This document shows positions 44,458-52,571 of a DNA stretch of 64,000 bases, in pieces. The position numbers were made by a program, and so were the translations under genes. Source of the stretch: JAVBPE01 sp031549865 (GTDB lineage: Bacteria > Bacillota_I > Bacilli_A > Acholeplasmatales > Anaeroplasmataceae); the NCBI GenBank assembly GCA_031549865.1, contig JAVBPE010000008.1:62001-126000 (forward strand), read 5' to 3'. How positions within the stretch are numbered: the first letter of the stretch is position 1; each line of letters begins with the position of its first letter. Below the pieces are notes generated by a model that saw only the letters and a program-made list of their open reading frames with translations, was not told the origin of the DNA and did no database searches.

Positions 44458-46250
44458 GTAATAAAGTAATTGGTATCGATTTAGGTACAACAAATTCATG
44501 CGTTTGCGTTATGGAAGCAGGCGAATCAAAAGTAATAGCAAATCCAGAAGGAGCAAGAACTACTCCATCTGTAGTAGCATTTAAGGGTGATGAAATTCAA
44601 GTAGGTGAAGTTGCAAAACGTCAATCTATTACTAACCCTCACACAATAAGTTCAATTAAACGTCATATGGGAGAAGCTAATTACCGCGTTGAAGCAGCTG
44701 GTAAGAAATATTCTCCACAAGAAATTTCAGCGATGGTTTTACAAAACTTAAAGAAAACAGCTGAAGCATATTTAGGAGAAACTGTAGATAAAGCAGTTAT
44801 TACAGTTCCTGCTTATTTTAATGATGCTCAACGTCAAGCTACAAAAGATGCTGGTAAAATAGCAGGTCTTGAAGTACTACGTATTATAAATGAACCTACT
44901 GCCGCAGCACTTGCTTACGGTATTGATAAAACAGATAAAGAACAAACAGTATTAGTATTTGACCTAGGAGGAGGTACATTTGACGTATCTATCTTAGATT
45001 TAGCTGATGGTACATTTGAAGTTTTAGCTACAGCTGGAGATAACATGCTAGGTGGAGATGACTTTGATAAGGCTATTATCGATTGGTTAGTAGCTGAATT
45101 TAAAAAAGAAAATTTGGTTGATTTAAGCTTAGATAAAATGGCTATTCAACGTTTAAAAGATGCAGCTGAAAAAGCTAAAAAAGATTTATCAGGTATTACA
45201 AGTGTAGAAATTAGCTTGCCATTCATTTCTATGGGTGCAGCAGGTCCATTACACTTAAATAAAACTTTAACAAGAGCTAAATTTAATGAACTTACTCAAG
45301 ACTTAGTAAATCGTTGTTTAGGACCAGTTAGACGCGCATTAAAAGATTCAGGCTTAACTGCGAAAGACATTGATCAAGTATTATTAGTTGGGGGATCTAC
45401 ACGTATTCCTGCCGTTCAAGATTTAGTTAAGAAAGAATTAAACAAGGAACCAAATAAATCAGTTAACCCAGATGAAGTAGTTGCGATGGGTGCAGCTATT
45501 CAAGGTGGAGTTTTAACTGGAGATGTAAAAGACGTATTATTACTTGACGTTACACCACTTTCATTAGGTATTGAAACACTAGGTTCAGTATTTACTAAAT
45601 TAATCGAAAGAAATACAACAATTCCTTGTTCAAAATCACAAGTATTCTCAACTGCGGCTGATAATCAACCAGCTGTTGATATCCATGTATTGCAAGGTGA
45701 AAGACCAATGGCATCTGATAACAAGACATTAGGACGCTTCCAATTAGGAGATATTCCACCAGCTTCACGTGGAGTTCCACAAATTGAAGTTAAATTTGAT
45801 ATTGATGCGAATGGTATTGTTAATGTAAGTGCTAAGAACTTAGGTACTGGTAAAGAACAAAAGATTACAATCCAAAGCGGATCTGGTTTAACTGATGCTG
45901 AAATCGATAGAATGGTTAAAGAAGCTGAAGAAAATGCTGAGGCAGACAAGAAACGTAAAGAAGAAGCTGATTTAGTAAATGATTCTTCTAACTTAATTTT
46001 CCAAACTAAGAAAGCAATTGATGAATATAAATCAATTGAAGAAAATGAAAAAGCAGAAGCAGAAAAGCTTTGTGATGAATTACAAAAAGCCGTTGATGCA
46101 CATGATTTATCATTAATGAAGTCAAAGAAGGAAGAATTAGAAAAAGTAATGGGAAATATTGCTCAAAAAGCATATCAACAAGCTGCTCCACAAGACGGTG
46201 CAGGTGCTGATGATACAGTAGATGCTGATTTCTCAGACGTTCAAAACTAA
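44454..46250 (+). CDS. dnaK: Molecular chaperone DnaK (Hsp70)
   Basis: 598 residues. The ATPase domain has IGIDLGTTNSCV, VFDLGGGTFDVS and VLLVGGSTRIPAVQ; the substrate-binding domain follows the linker DVLLLDVTPLSLGIETLG. The C-terminal lid is short and the tail ends GAGADDTVDADFSDVQN, the usual DnaK-type EEVD replacement in Gram-positives. It lacks the 24-residue insert of Gram-negative DnaK, as expected for Bacillota. It refolds proteins with DnaJ and GrpE, both encoded beside it. Codons are less AT-skewed than in neighbours, consistent with high expression. Confidence 0.98.
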   Translation: MSNKVIGIDLGTTNSCVCVMEAGESKVIANPEGARTTPSVVAFKGDEIQVGEVAKRQSITNPHTISSIKRHMGEANYRVEAAGKKYSPQEISAMVLQNLKKTAEAYLGETVDKAVITVPAYFNDAQRQATKDAGKIAGLEVLRIINEPTAAALAYGIDKTDKEQTVLVFDLGGGTFDVSILDLADGTFEVLATAGDNMLGGDDFDKAIIDWLVAEFKKENLVDLSLDKMAIQRLKDAAEKAKKDLSGITSVEISLPFISMGAAGPLHLNKTLTRAKFNELTQDLVNRCLGPVRRALKDSGLTAKDIDQVLLVGGSTRIPAVQDLVKKELNKEPNKSVNPDEVVAMGAAIQGGVLTGDVKDVLLLDVTPLSLGIETLGSVFTKLIERNTTIPCSKSQVFSTAADNQPAVDIHVLQGERPMASDNKTLGRFQLGDIPPASRGVPQIEVKFDIDANGIVNVSAKNLGTGKEQKITIQSGSGLTDAEIDRMVKEAEENAEADKKRKEEADLVNDSSNLIFQTKKAIDEYKSIEENEKAEAEKLCDELQKAVDAHDLSLMKSKKEELEKVMGNIAQKAYQQAAPQDGAGADDTVDADFSDVQN

Positions 46251-46257
46251 AAAATAA

Positions 46258-46277
46258 AAGGGGCATATTTGCCCCTT
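46258..46277 (+). promoter_or_regulatory. Hairpin between dnaK and dnaJ
   Basis: AAGGGGCA and TGCCCCTT form a perfect 8-bp stem with a four-base loop but without a T run behind it. It is more likely an mRNA-stabilising or attenuating hairpin that lowers dnaJ relative to dnaK than a full terminator. Confidence 0.6.
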
Positions 46278-46303
46278 AAACGCTATAAAAAGAGGTATAT
46301 AAA

Positions 46304-47410
46304 ATGGCTACAAAACGTGATTATTATGATGTATTAGGCATCGATAAATCAGCAAGTCCAGAAGAGATAAAAAAGGCATATCGCACATTAGCTAGAAAAT
46401 ATCACCCAGATGTTAACAAAGAAGCTGGCGCTGAGGAAAAATTCAAAGAAATAAATGAAGCAAATGACACTTTATCAGATCCAGATAAAAGAGCACGTTA
46501 TGATCAATTTGGTCATAATGATCCAGGAATGGGTGGCGCAGGATTTGGCGGATTTGGTGGCGGCGGTGGTTTTGGTGGCTTTGAAGACATCATAAATTCA
46601 TTCTTTGGCGGCGGTGGTCAACGAAGCCAACAAGGCCGTGGTGCTGATGTTGAAAAGGAAATGACTATTACATTTGAAGAAGCAGTATTCGGATGTAAGA
46701 AAACAATTAGAATTACAGTTGATGAAGAATGTACAACATGTGGTGGGTCTGGTGCATATTCTAAAAATGATATCAAAACATGTGATAAGTGTAATGGAAC
46801 TGGTTATGTTATGATTCGTCAACAAACTATATTTGGAGTAACACAATCAAGAACTACATGTCCTAACTGTAAGGGAAAAGGAAAAGTTATCACAAAGAAA
46901 TGTGATATTTGTGGTGGTAAAGGTAAAGTTCGTAAAACTAAGGATATTGAAGTTAAAGTTCCGGCAGGAATCGATAATGATATGACACTTCGTATGGAAG
47001 GTTATGGTCAAACAGGAAATGATGGATATCCAAATGGAGATTTATTCATAAAATTCCGTGTAATGGAACATAAGCTATTTAAACGTGACGGAGTAGATAT
47101 TTATTTAGATATACCTATTAGTTTTTCTCAAGCTGCCTTAGGTGATACAATTGAAATTCCAACAGTTACTGATCCAGTAAGTGTAAAAATACCTGCTGGC
47201 ACACAAAGTGGAACAAAACTTAGATTAAGAGGTCGTGGAGTTAAAAATCCTAAAGGAAGTAACACCGGGGACCAATTCATTATTGTTAAAGTTGAAACCC
47301 CAAGTAATTTAACTGATGAAGAAAAGAGACTTTTTGAACAATTGCAAAATGTTCAAAAAATAGAAAAAAAGAATCCTTGGGAAAAATTCAAGAATTTATT
47401 TAAAAACTAA
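46304..47410 (+). CDS. dnaJ: Molecular chaperone DnaJ (Hsp40)
   Basis: 368 residues. J-domain (about 5-70) with the HPD triplet in YHPDVNK, a Gly-rich linker (about 75-110), four zinc-finger CxxCxGxG repeats (CTTCGGSG, CDKCNGTG, CPNCKGKG, CDICGGKG) and two C-terminal beta domains. Type I DnaJ, complete. It delivers substrates to DnaK and stimulates its ATPase. AAGAGG lies before the ATG. Confidence 0.97.
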   Translation: MATKRDYYDVLGIDKSASPEEIKKAYRTLARKYHPDVNKEAGAEEKFKEINEANDTLSDPDKRARYDQFGHNDPGMGGAGFGGFGGGGGFGGFEDIINSFFGGGGQRSQQGRGADVEKEMTITFEEAVFGCKKTIRITVDEECTTCGGSGAYSKNDIKTCDKCNGTGYVMIRQQTIFGVTQSRTTCPNCKGKGKVITKKCDICGGKGKVRKTKDIEVKVPAGIDNDMTLRMEGYGQTGNDGYPNGDLFIKFRVMEHKLFKRDGVDIYLDIPISFSQAALGDTIEIPTVTDPVSVKIPAGTQSGTKLRLRGRGVKNPKGSNTGDQFIIVKVETPSNLTDEEKRLFEQLQNVQKIEKKNPWEKFKNLFKN

Positions 47411-47411
47411 G

Positions 47412-47441
47412 CAAAAATCCTTATTTAAAAGGATTTTTTTT
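47412..47441 (+). terminator. Terminator after dnaJ
   Basis: AAATCCTT and AAGGATTT pair around six bases, followed by a T run. The heat-shock operon probably ends here. Confidence 0.8.
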
Positions 47442-47513
47442 ATTACTAATTAATTATTTATTGAATTTTAGGACTTAGATTGATATAATATAAAAGAATA
47501 AGTGGAGGATATT

Positions 47514-48068
47514 ATGAAAGAATTTGAAAAATTATTACAACAAGAAGAAAATCGTAAGAATAAAGAAAAAGCTTTATTAATGATTAAACTAGGTTTATTT
47601 GAACAAAAAAGAGAAAAGACTTTTGATTTTGACAATAAAGAATTAATAACAAATGGTGCGAAATACCGTGGCTTATATGATTTATATGAAGATCAAACAA
47701 CAGGTGATTTATATTATGTATACCCTTTAACAGAAGATGATAAGGAAGAAGGAAGCTCTCCTAAAACCCCATATGAATATGATATTATTGCAGTTGAAAC
47801 GGTAACTGATGAAGAATTTAATAAAATTCGCAAAGCTGGAGCACATGAAAAAACTACTCTTTTTCAAGTTTTATTAATTATTCAAATTATTTTCTTATGT
47901 ATTACTACGATAGCATTAATTCCTCAAATGGTATTCTTGTTTGAACAAGGACAAGTATGGTATGCTGTTTTATCACATTATACAATTGAAACTTTTGGAC
48001 TAATTGGCATCCAAGCTGGTTTATTACTTGTTAACATTATTTCACTAAGAAAATTCAAAAGTAACTAA
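47514..48068 (+). CDS. Small membrane protein of unknown function
   Basis: 184 residues from the ATG at 47514 (GGAGG 5 bases upstream). The N-terminal 120 residues are soluble and charged, with a Tyr-rich beta-like part (KYRGLYDLYEDQTTGDLYYVYPL). Two TM helices follow (about 122-147 and 158-180). No family recognised. It occupies the position between dnaJ and rsmE where Bacillus-like genomes carry prmA, but it has no methyltransferase motif. It is translationally coupled to rsmE (shared base). Confidence 0.75.
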   Translation: MKEFEKLLQQEENRKNKEKALLMIKLGLFEQKREKTFDFDNKELITNGAKYRGLYDLYEDQTTGDLYYVYPLTEDDKEEGSSPKTPYEYDIIAVETVTDEEFNKIRKAGAHEKTTLFQVLLIIQIIFLCITTIALIPQMVFLFEQGQVWYAVLSHYTIETFGLIGIQAGLLLVNIISLRKFKSN

Positions 48069-48808
48069 TGCAACGTTATTTCCTTAAAATAGATGATTTT
48101 AATAATAATATTATTACTGGTGATGATGTTTTTCATATAAAAAATGTGATGCGTCTTAATATCGGTGATGATATAATAATTATTTGTGAATCTATTCCTT
48201 ACTTAGTAAAAATTACTGCAGTCGAAAAAGATTTTGTTAAGTATAAAATATTAAATGAAATAAATGGCAATACTGAATTGCCATTTTTAATCACGCTTTT
48301 TCAAGGATTACCAAAAGGTGATAAATTAGATGACATTATTAAAAATTCTACTCAATATGGAGTCACTTATATTTATCCAACTATAATGAAAAGATCCATA
48401 ATGAAAATAGATAAGGATAAAATCGAGTCTAAACTTATTAGATATAATAAAATAGCTAAAGAAGCAGCTGAACAATCAAATAGATTAATAGTGCCAAAAA
48501 TAGTAGATATAATTGATTTGAAAAAAGCAGATTTCAGTAATTATAATGTTCGCCTTATTTGTTATGAAGAAAATGCAAAAAATAAAGAAATTTCAAACTT
48601 TAAAACAATAATTAAAAACTTAAAAGAAAATGATAGTATTTGCGTTGTTGTTGGACCTGAGGGTGGAATTGATGAAAAGGAAATTGAGTATTTAGAGGAA
48701 AAAGGCTTTAAGAGATGTGGACTTGGTCCAAGAATATTCAGAACAGAAAATGCTATTAATTATGTTCTTGCCTCAATTTCTTATGAATGGGAGTTAAAAA
48801 ATGAATAA
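48068..48808 (+). CDS. rsmE: 16S rRNA (uracil(1498)-N(3))-methyltransferase RsmE
   Basis: 246 residues. SPOUT-class methyltransferase with an N-terminal PUA-like domain (about 1-70, HIKNVMRLNIGDDI) and the knotted SAM-binding C-terminus: VVVGPEGGIDEKEIEYLEEKGFKRCGLGPRIFRTENAINYVLA. It methylates U1498 of 16S rRNA. The order dnaJ - x - rsmE - mtaB - rpsU is conserved among Bacillota. The start shares a base with the preceding stop. Confidence 0.95.
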   Translation: MQRYFLKIDDFNNNIITGDDVFHIKNVMRLNIGDDIIIICESIPYLVKITAVEKDFVKYKILNEINGNTELPFLITLFQGLPKGDKLDDIIKNSTQYGVTYIYPTIMKRSIMKIDKDKIESKLIRYNKIAKEAAEQSNRLIVPKIVDIIDLKKADFSNYNVRLICYEENAKNKEISNFKTIIKNLKENDSICVVVGPEGGIDEKEIEYLEEKGFKRCGLGPRIFRTENAINYVLASISYEWELKNE

Positions 48809-50090
48809 AATAGGATTTTATACATTAGGTTGTAAAGTTAATATATATGAATCTAATGCTTTAAAAAATGAATTTATAAATGAAGGTTTTGTAGTTACTG
48901 AAGAAGATGATATCTGCGATGTTTATGTAATTAATACCTGTTCTGTAACAAATATGGCTGATGCTAAAAGTCGTAAAATGATTCAAAAAGCTAAAAAAAT
49001 GAATAGTGATGCTATTATTGTTGTTATGGGTTGCTATAGTCAAACTAATAAAGAAGCATTAACTATAGATGGAATAGATATTTTAATTGGTAATGGAAAT
49101 AAATCTAAAACAGTAAATTTAGTAAAAGAATCATTAGAAAAAAAAGAAAGACAAAAACATATTGAAATACTAGATATCTTAAATACAACAGCTTATGATC
49201 CCTTAGAAGTATCTACATTCGATCATACAAGAGCTTTTGTGAAGATTGAAGATGGATGTTCTAACTTTTGTACATATTGCATAATCCCTTATGCAAGAGG
49301 TCCTGTAAGAAGTAAAAAAGCAATTGATGTAATAAATGAATTAAATAGGATAACTAATTTGGGTTATGAAGAAATAGTTTTAGCAGGTATTCATACCGGT
49401 AGATATTTAGATAATGATGTTACTTTATCAGATTTAATAGAAAAAATATTATATGAAGTTCCAAAATTAAAAAGATTACGCCTTTCTTCAATTGAAATAA
49501 ATGAAATAGATGATAAATTATTATCTTTAATGGAAAAAAGTAATGTTATTGCTGATCATCTGCATTTACCTTTGCAAGCAGGATCGGATAAAATATTGAA
49601 ATTAATGAATCGTCGTTATAATAAAGAGTTCTTTTTAAATAAGATAAAAGATATTAGAAAAATCAGACCAAATATATCTATAACAACGGATGTTATTGTA
49701 GGATTTCCTTATGAAGAAGAAGAAGATTTCTTAGAAACCTATGAATTTATTAAAAAATTAGAGCTATCTAAAATCCATGTATTTCCATATTCAAAGCGCT
49801 CTAATACAAAAGCCTTTGATATGCCTCAAGTAAAAGATAATTTAAAAAAAGATAGAGTTAAAAGATTGATAGAATTATCAGACCAATTAGAATTTGATTA
49901 TGCAAAGAAATTCTTAAATGCTGAATTAAATGTTATTATTGAGAAACAATATAATGATATCTATATGATAGGTCATTCATCTAACTTTTTAACAGTTTTA
50001 GTACCATTAAATGTTGATTTAATAAAAAAAATGGTAAATGTTTCTATTAAAAAAGTAGAAAAAAATACAATTATTGCAAGCTTGGGCTAA
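48801..50090 (+). CDS. mtaB: tRNA t6A37 methylthiotransferase MtaB
   Basis: 429 residues. N-terminal UPF0004 domain with three cluster Cys (TLGCKVN, NTCSVTN, GCYSQ), radical-SAM motif CSNFCTYC (CxxxCxxC) in EDGCSNFCTYCIIPYARG, and a C-terminal TRAM-like domain. The TLGCKVN form and length fit MtaB (converts t6A to ms2t6A in tRNA) better than MiaB or RimO. It overlaps rsmE by 8 bases. Confidence 0.94.
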   Translation: MNKIGFYTLGCKVNIYESNALKNEFINEGFVVTEEDDICDVYVINTCSVTNMADAKSRKMIQKAKKMNSDAIIVVMGCYSQTNKEALTIDGIDILIGNGNKSKTVNLVKESLEKKERQKHIEILDILNTTAYDPLEVSTFDHTRAFVKIEDGCSNFCTYCIIPYARGPVRSKKAIDVINELNRITNLGYEEIVLAGIHTGRYLDNDVTLSDLIEKILYEVPKLKRLRLSSIEINEIDDKLLSLMEKSNVIADHLHLPLQAGSDKILKLMNRRYNKEFFLNKIKDIRKIRPNISITTDVIVGFPYEEEEDFLETYEFIKKLELSKIHVFPYSKRSNTKAFDMPQVKDNLKKDRVKRLIELSDQLEFDYAKKFLNAELNVIIEKQYNDIYMIGHSSNFLTVLVPLNVDLIKKMVNVSIKKVEKNTIIASLG

Positions 50091-50125
50091 AATAATAAAA
50101 AAATGTCAAAAGTTTAAAAAAACTC

Positions 50126-50154
50126 TTTACATTACTGTTAGATTTATGTATAAT
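50126..50154 (+). promoter_or_regulatory. Sigma A promoter of rpsU
   Basis: TTTACA (50126-50131), 17-bp spacer, TATAAT (50149-50154), 35 bases before the start codon. Confidence 0.8.
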
Positions 50155-50158
50155 ATTT

Positions 50159-50173
50159 AAGGAATTCGTCCTT
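50159..50173 (+). promoter_or_regulatory. Small hairpin in the rpsU leader
   Basis: AAGGA and TCCTT pair around five bases, right before the GGAAGGAGG ribosome site. The left AAGGA and the true site could compete for TCCTT, so it might tune rpsU translation. Confidence 0.4.
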
Positions 50174-50188
50174 GGAAGGAGGCTTAGT

Positions 50189-50362
50189 ATGCCAAAAACT
50201 GTTGTTCGTGAAAAAGAAAGTATTGAAGATGCTTTACGTCGTTTTAAGCGCGATGTTTCTAGATCTGGTACCCTTCAAGAGGCGAAAAAACGTCAATATT
50301 ATCTAAAACCATCTGATGTAAGAAAACAAAAACGTCAAGAGGCACGTAAGAAATTTAAGTAA
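50189..50362 (+). CDS. rpsU: 30S ribosomal protein S21
   Basis: 57 residues, translated by hand: MPKTVVREKESIEDALRRFK, then RDVSRSGTLQEAKKRQYYLK and PSDVRKQKRQEARKKFK. The basic helical S21 sequence is complete, including the E-S-x-E-x-A-L-R-R-F-K-R signature. GGAAGGAGG lies 7 bases before the ATG. It has its own promoter and terminator, and follows mtaB as in other Bacillota. Confidence 0.96.
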   Translation: MPKTVVREKESIEDALRRFKRDVSRSGTLQEAKKRQYYLKPSDVRKQKRQEARKKFK

Positions 50363-50366
50363 TGAA

Positions 50367-50397
50367 TAGGCTACTCTTGGTAGCCTAATTTTTTTTT
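50367..50397 (+). terminator. Terminator after rpsU
   Basis: TAGGCTAC and GTAGCCTA pair around five bases, followed by nine T residues. Confidence 0.9.
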
Positions 50398-50412
50398 AAG
50401 CGAGGAAGAAAA

Positions 50413-51126
50413 ATGAAAATTTATATGATGGGTGATTCAATAATGAAATTCAATAACATTAACCGTTATCCTCAAACAGGATGGGGTCAAATGTTACCTT
50501 TATTTTTAAAGGATTGTTTGACTGTGATTGAAAATCACGCTGAGAATGGTCGTAGTACTAAATCTTTTTATGATGAAGGTCGTTTTGATGTAATATTAAA
50601 TAAATTAGAAGAAGGCGATTACGTTATTTGTTCATTTGGTCATAATGATGAAAAAATAATCGATCCTCTTAGATATACTACTTTAGAAGAATATAAATCA
50701 AATTTAAAAAGATACGCAGATTTAACTCGATCAAAGGGTGCTTCAATTATATTCGCAACACCTGTTACAAGACACGATTTTAAAGATGGTATATTATCTG
50801 ATACGCATAAGGGTTATCCAAATGCAATGCTTGAATTTGCCAATGAATATAATTATCCTTGTGTTGATTTGAATCAAGCTACAATTGATTTATGCAATAA
50901 AATTGGAAGTGCAGAATCATTGAAATTTTATATGGTTTTTCCTCCTAATACTTATAAAAATTATATTGAAGGAAAAGATGATAGATCTCATTTACTTCCA
51001 TATGGGGCTAGAACGGTTGCTGAACTATTCGTTAAAGGATTATCTCATATTGATTGCTCATTAAATGATTATTTTTTAAAACTTGATGAATTAGAAGAAA
51101 TAGATTGGGCAATGTTAAAGGATTAA
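50413..51126 (+). CDS. SGNH/GDSL hydrolase, rhamnogalacturonan acetylesterase-like
   Basis: 237 residues, no signal peptide. The four SGNH blocks are present: MMGDSIM (Ser), GRSTKSF (Gly), CSFGHND (Asn) and DRSHLLPYGA (Asp-x-x-His). The last block and overall length fit the CE12/YesT-type esterases that remove acetyl groups from pectin-derived oligosaccharides, but the cytosolic location leaves the substrate open. The gene lies directly before the duplicated toxin-antitoxin repeats. Confidence 0.87.
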   Translation: MKIYMMGDSIMKFNNINRYPQTGWGQMLPLFLKDCLTVIENHAENGRSTKSFYDEGRFDVILNKLEEGDYVICSFGHNDEKIIDPLRYTTLEEYKSNLKRYADLTRSKGASIIFATPVTRHDFKDGILSDTHKGYPNAMLEFANEYNYPCVDLNQATIDLCNKIGSAESLKFYMVFPPNTYKNYIEGKDDRSHLLPYGARTVAELFVKGLSHIDCSLNDYFLKLDELEEIDWAMLKD

Positions 51127-51137
51127 AATATTTTAAC

Positions 51138-51165
51138 TTGTAAAATATGAAAAAAGAGTTTTAAT
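51138..51165 (+). promoter_or_regulatory. Promoter of antitoxin-like RNA, copy 1
   Basis: TTGTAA (51138-51143), 16-bp spacer, TTTAAT (51160-51165). One mismatch from copy 2, whose -10 is a perfect TATAAT, so copy 1 may be weaker. Confidence 0.6.
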
Positions 51166-51171
51166 AAAATT

Positions 51172-51250
51172 AAAGCAAGGAGTTATGATACTCCTAGTGT
51201 GATACTAAGAGCATCTAACAAACTTGACGGTTGAGGTAGATGCTTTTTAT
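51172..51250 (+). ncRNA. Putative antisense RNA antitoxin, copy 1
   Basis: From the expected start about 7 bases after the -10, the RNA would contain a 5-bp hairpin (GGAGT/ACTCC, 51179-51194) and end at a terminator whose stem is AGCATCTA (51210) with TAGATGCT (51237), followed by a T run. It is complementary to the 3' untranslated part of the toxin-like mRNA from the other strand. Confidence 0.6.
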
Positions 51251-51254
51251 TTTA

Positions 51255-51335
51255 TTACTTTAATTTCTTATTGGCTTTTATCAAATTAATAATCGCTGTT
51301 ATAAAATTAATTAAGCTTGTAATAAAACCGCACAT
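51255..51335 (-). CDS. Putative 26-residue type I toxin, copy 1
   Basis: The ORF reads MCGFITSLINFITAIINLIK followed by ANKKLK: a single hydrophobic helix with a basic tail, the build of Fst/TxpA/BsrG-like type I toxins. AGGAAG lies two bases before the ATG. Against copy 2 it has five synonymous and one conservative (Leu/Ile) codon differences, which argues that the peptide is selected. It would insert in the membrane. Not homologous to any toxin that I can name. Confidence 0.7.
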   Translation of the reverse strand: MCGFITSLINFITAIINLIKANKKLK

Positions 51336-51512
51336 AACTTCCTAATAAAATAAGATTTAAGTTTAATAATATTAATTATCATACTTATCACCTACTTTTG
51401 ACACTTGAGGCGTTATCTCTAACTCCATCAAGGTTTTTAACACTTTGCACCTAATATAATTGCAGATGAGATAATAAATTACTAAAATAATAATAATTTG
51501 AAAGGGCATAAT

Positions 51513-52094
51513 ATGTTTCCAAAAGAAATAAAAAAATTAATAGATGGAAAAAAAGTAACAAGAATTTCAATAGGTAGAAGTGACGATGAAGTTTATTTTA
51601 TTGAAAATCTATATTGTCTTAAAATATCAACTGATATAGAATCTTTGAAAAAAGAAAAAGAAGTAATGCTTTTTTTAGAAGAAAAAATTCCTGTTCCAAA
51701 AACCGTAGAATATATCTTAGAAAATAACAAGGCCTATCATTTAAAGACAATGATAAAGGGAGATTCTTTAGCATCAGATAAATATTTGTTAAATCCAATG
51801 AATTTAATTGATTTGCTAGCAAAAGCATTAAAATTATTTCATAGTGTAAAAAAATCTGATCAAGTATTTATACATGGCGATTTTTGTCTTCCAAATATTA
51901 TTATTGAAAATAACGAAATAACGGGCTTTGTAGATTTGGCAGCCGCAAGAATAGGAGATGTATGGTGCGATTATGCATGGGCTATATGGTCACTTGAATA
52001 TAATCTTAAAACGAAGGAGTATACGAATTTATTACTCGAAAAACTAGGTATAGATTTTAATCAAATTTTATTTGATAAATATACCTTAATTTAA
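51513..52094 (+). CDS. Miniature APH-fold kinase (aminoglycoside phosphotransferase-like)
   Basis: 193 residues from the ATG at 51513 (AAAGGG upstream; a TTG at 51498 is less likely). The catalytic loop is H121-G-D-F-C-L-P-N and the metal site is D141 in GFVDLAAARIGDVWCDYAWA, as in APH(3') enzymes. The N-lobe reads IGRSDDEVYFIENLYCLKIS. It is about 70 residues shorter than APH(3') because the helical stretch between LFHSV and HGD is almost absent; in APH(3')-III that stretch helps bind the aminoglycoside. Antibiotic resistance is therefore doubtful and the substrate unknown. It lies between two toxin-antitoxin-like repeats. Confidence 0.8.
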   Translation: MFPKEIKKLIDGKKVTRISIGRSDDEVYFIENLYCLKISTDIESLKKEKEVMLFLEEKIPVPKTVEYILENNKAYHLKTMIKGDSLASDKYLLNPMNLIDLLAKALKLFHSVKKSDQVFIHGDFCLPNIIIENNEITGFVDLAAARIGDVWCDYAWAIWSLEYNLKTKEYTNLLLEKLGIDFNQILFDKYTLI

Positions 52095-52107
52095 AAACAT
52101 TTTTGAC

Positions 52108-52135
52108 TTGTAAAATATGAAAAAAGAGTTATAAT
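52108..52135 (+). promoter_or_regulatory. Promoter of antitoxin-like RNA, copy 2
   Basis: TTGTAA (52108-52113), 16-bp spacer, TATAAT (52130-52135). A TTGACT four bases further upstream would give a 20-bp spacer. Confidence 0.65.
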
Positions 52136-52141
52136 AAAATT

Positions 52142-52220
52142 AAAGCAAGGAGTTATGATACTCCTAGTGTTTGACTAAGAGCATCTAACAAACTTGACGG
52201 TTACGGTAGATGCTTTTTAT
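52142..52220 (+). ncRNA. Putative antisense RNA antitoxin, copy 2
   Basis: Hairpin GGAGT/ACTCC (52149-52164) and terminator stem AGCATCTA (52180-52187) with TAGATGCT (52207-52214), then a T run. It differs from copy 1 mainly in the stretch between the two hairpins and in the terminator loop, the parts most likely to give pairing specificity. Confidence 0.62.
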
Positions 52221-52224
52221 TTTA

Positions 52225-52305
52225 TTACTTTAATTTCTTATTAGCTTTTATTAAATTAATAATAGCCGTTATAAAATTAATTATGCTAGTAATAAAACCG
52301 CACAT
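52225..52305 (-). CDS. Putative 26-residue type I toxin, copy 2
   Basis: Reads MCGFITSIINFITAIINLIK followed by ANKKLK, one residue different from copy 1. Same AGGAAG site. The stop codon lies 5 bases from the end of the convergent RNA, so the two transcripts would overlap tail to tail, as in txpA/RatA- and bsrG/SR4-type loci of Bacillus. Confidence 0.7.
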   Translation of the reverse strand: MCGFITSIINFITAIINLIKANKKLK

Positions 52306-52539
52306 AACTTCCTAATAAAATAAGATTTAAGTTCAATAATGTTAATTATCATACTTATCACCTACTTTTAACACTTAGGATGTATCTCTAACTCCATCAA
52401 GGTTTTTAACACCTTGCACCTAATATAATTATAGATTTGACAATAAATTACTAAAAAAAAATAATAAATTATATTAAGAACTCTTAATTTTATAGAATTT
52501 TTTTTTACATATATTCAATACTAAATACATATAATATAA

Positions 52540-52562
52540 AAAAAAGAGCTATAGCTCTTTAC
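52540..52562 (-). terminator. Terminator of the tRNA-Lys gene
   Basis: AAAGAGCT and AGCTCTTT pair around two bases; on the - strand the stem is followed by eight T residues. Confidence 0.8.
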
Positions 52563-52571
52563 TTTTTTCGT

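Larger units (their letters stand above)
51131..51487. repeat. Direct repeat, copy 1 (putative type I toxin-antitoxin unit)
   Basis: About 357 bp, matching 52101-52456 over its whole length with scattered substitutions and a few 1-base gaps; the offset is 970 bp. Each copy contains a + strand promoter and short terminator-ended RNA, and a 26-codon ORF on the - strand. The two copies flank the miniature APH-like gene. Confidence 0.95.
52101..52456. repeat. Direct repeat, copy 2 (putative type I toxin-antitoxin unit)
   Basis: Partner of 51131-51487. It begins 7 bases after the APH-like gene stops, just as copy 1 begins 5 bases after the SGNH gene stops. Confidence 0.95.

Noticed and set aside
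45665..45949. Open frame of 94 codons opposite dnaK
   Set aside because: Codon shadow of a highly conserved gene; no ribosome site and no homology that I recognise.
51131..52456. Composite transposon formed by the two repeats
   Set aside because: The repeats have no transposase or terminal inverted repeats; the content fits a duplicated small-RNA/peptide locus.
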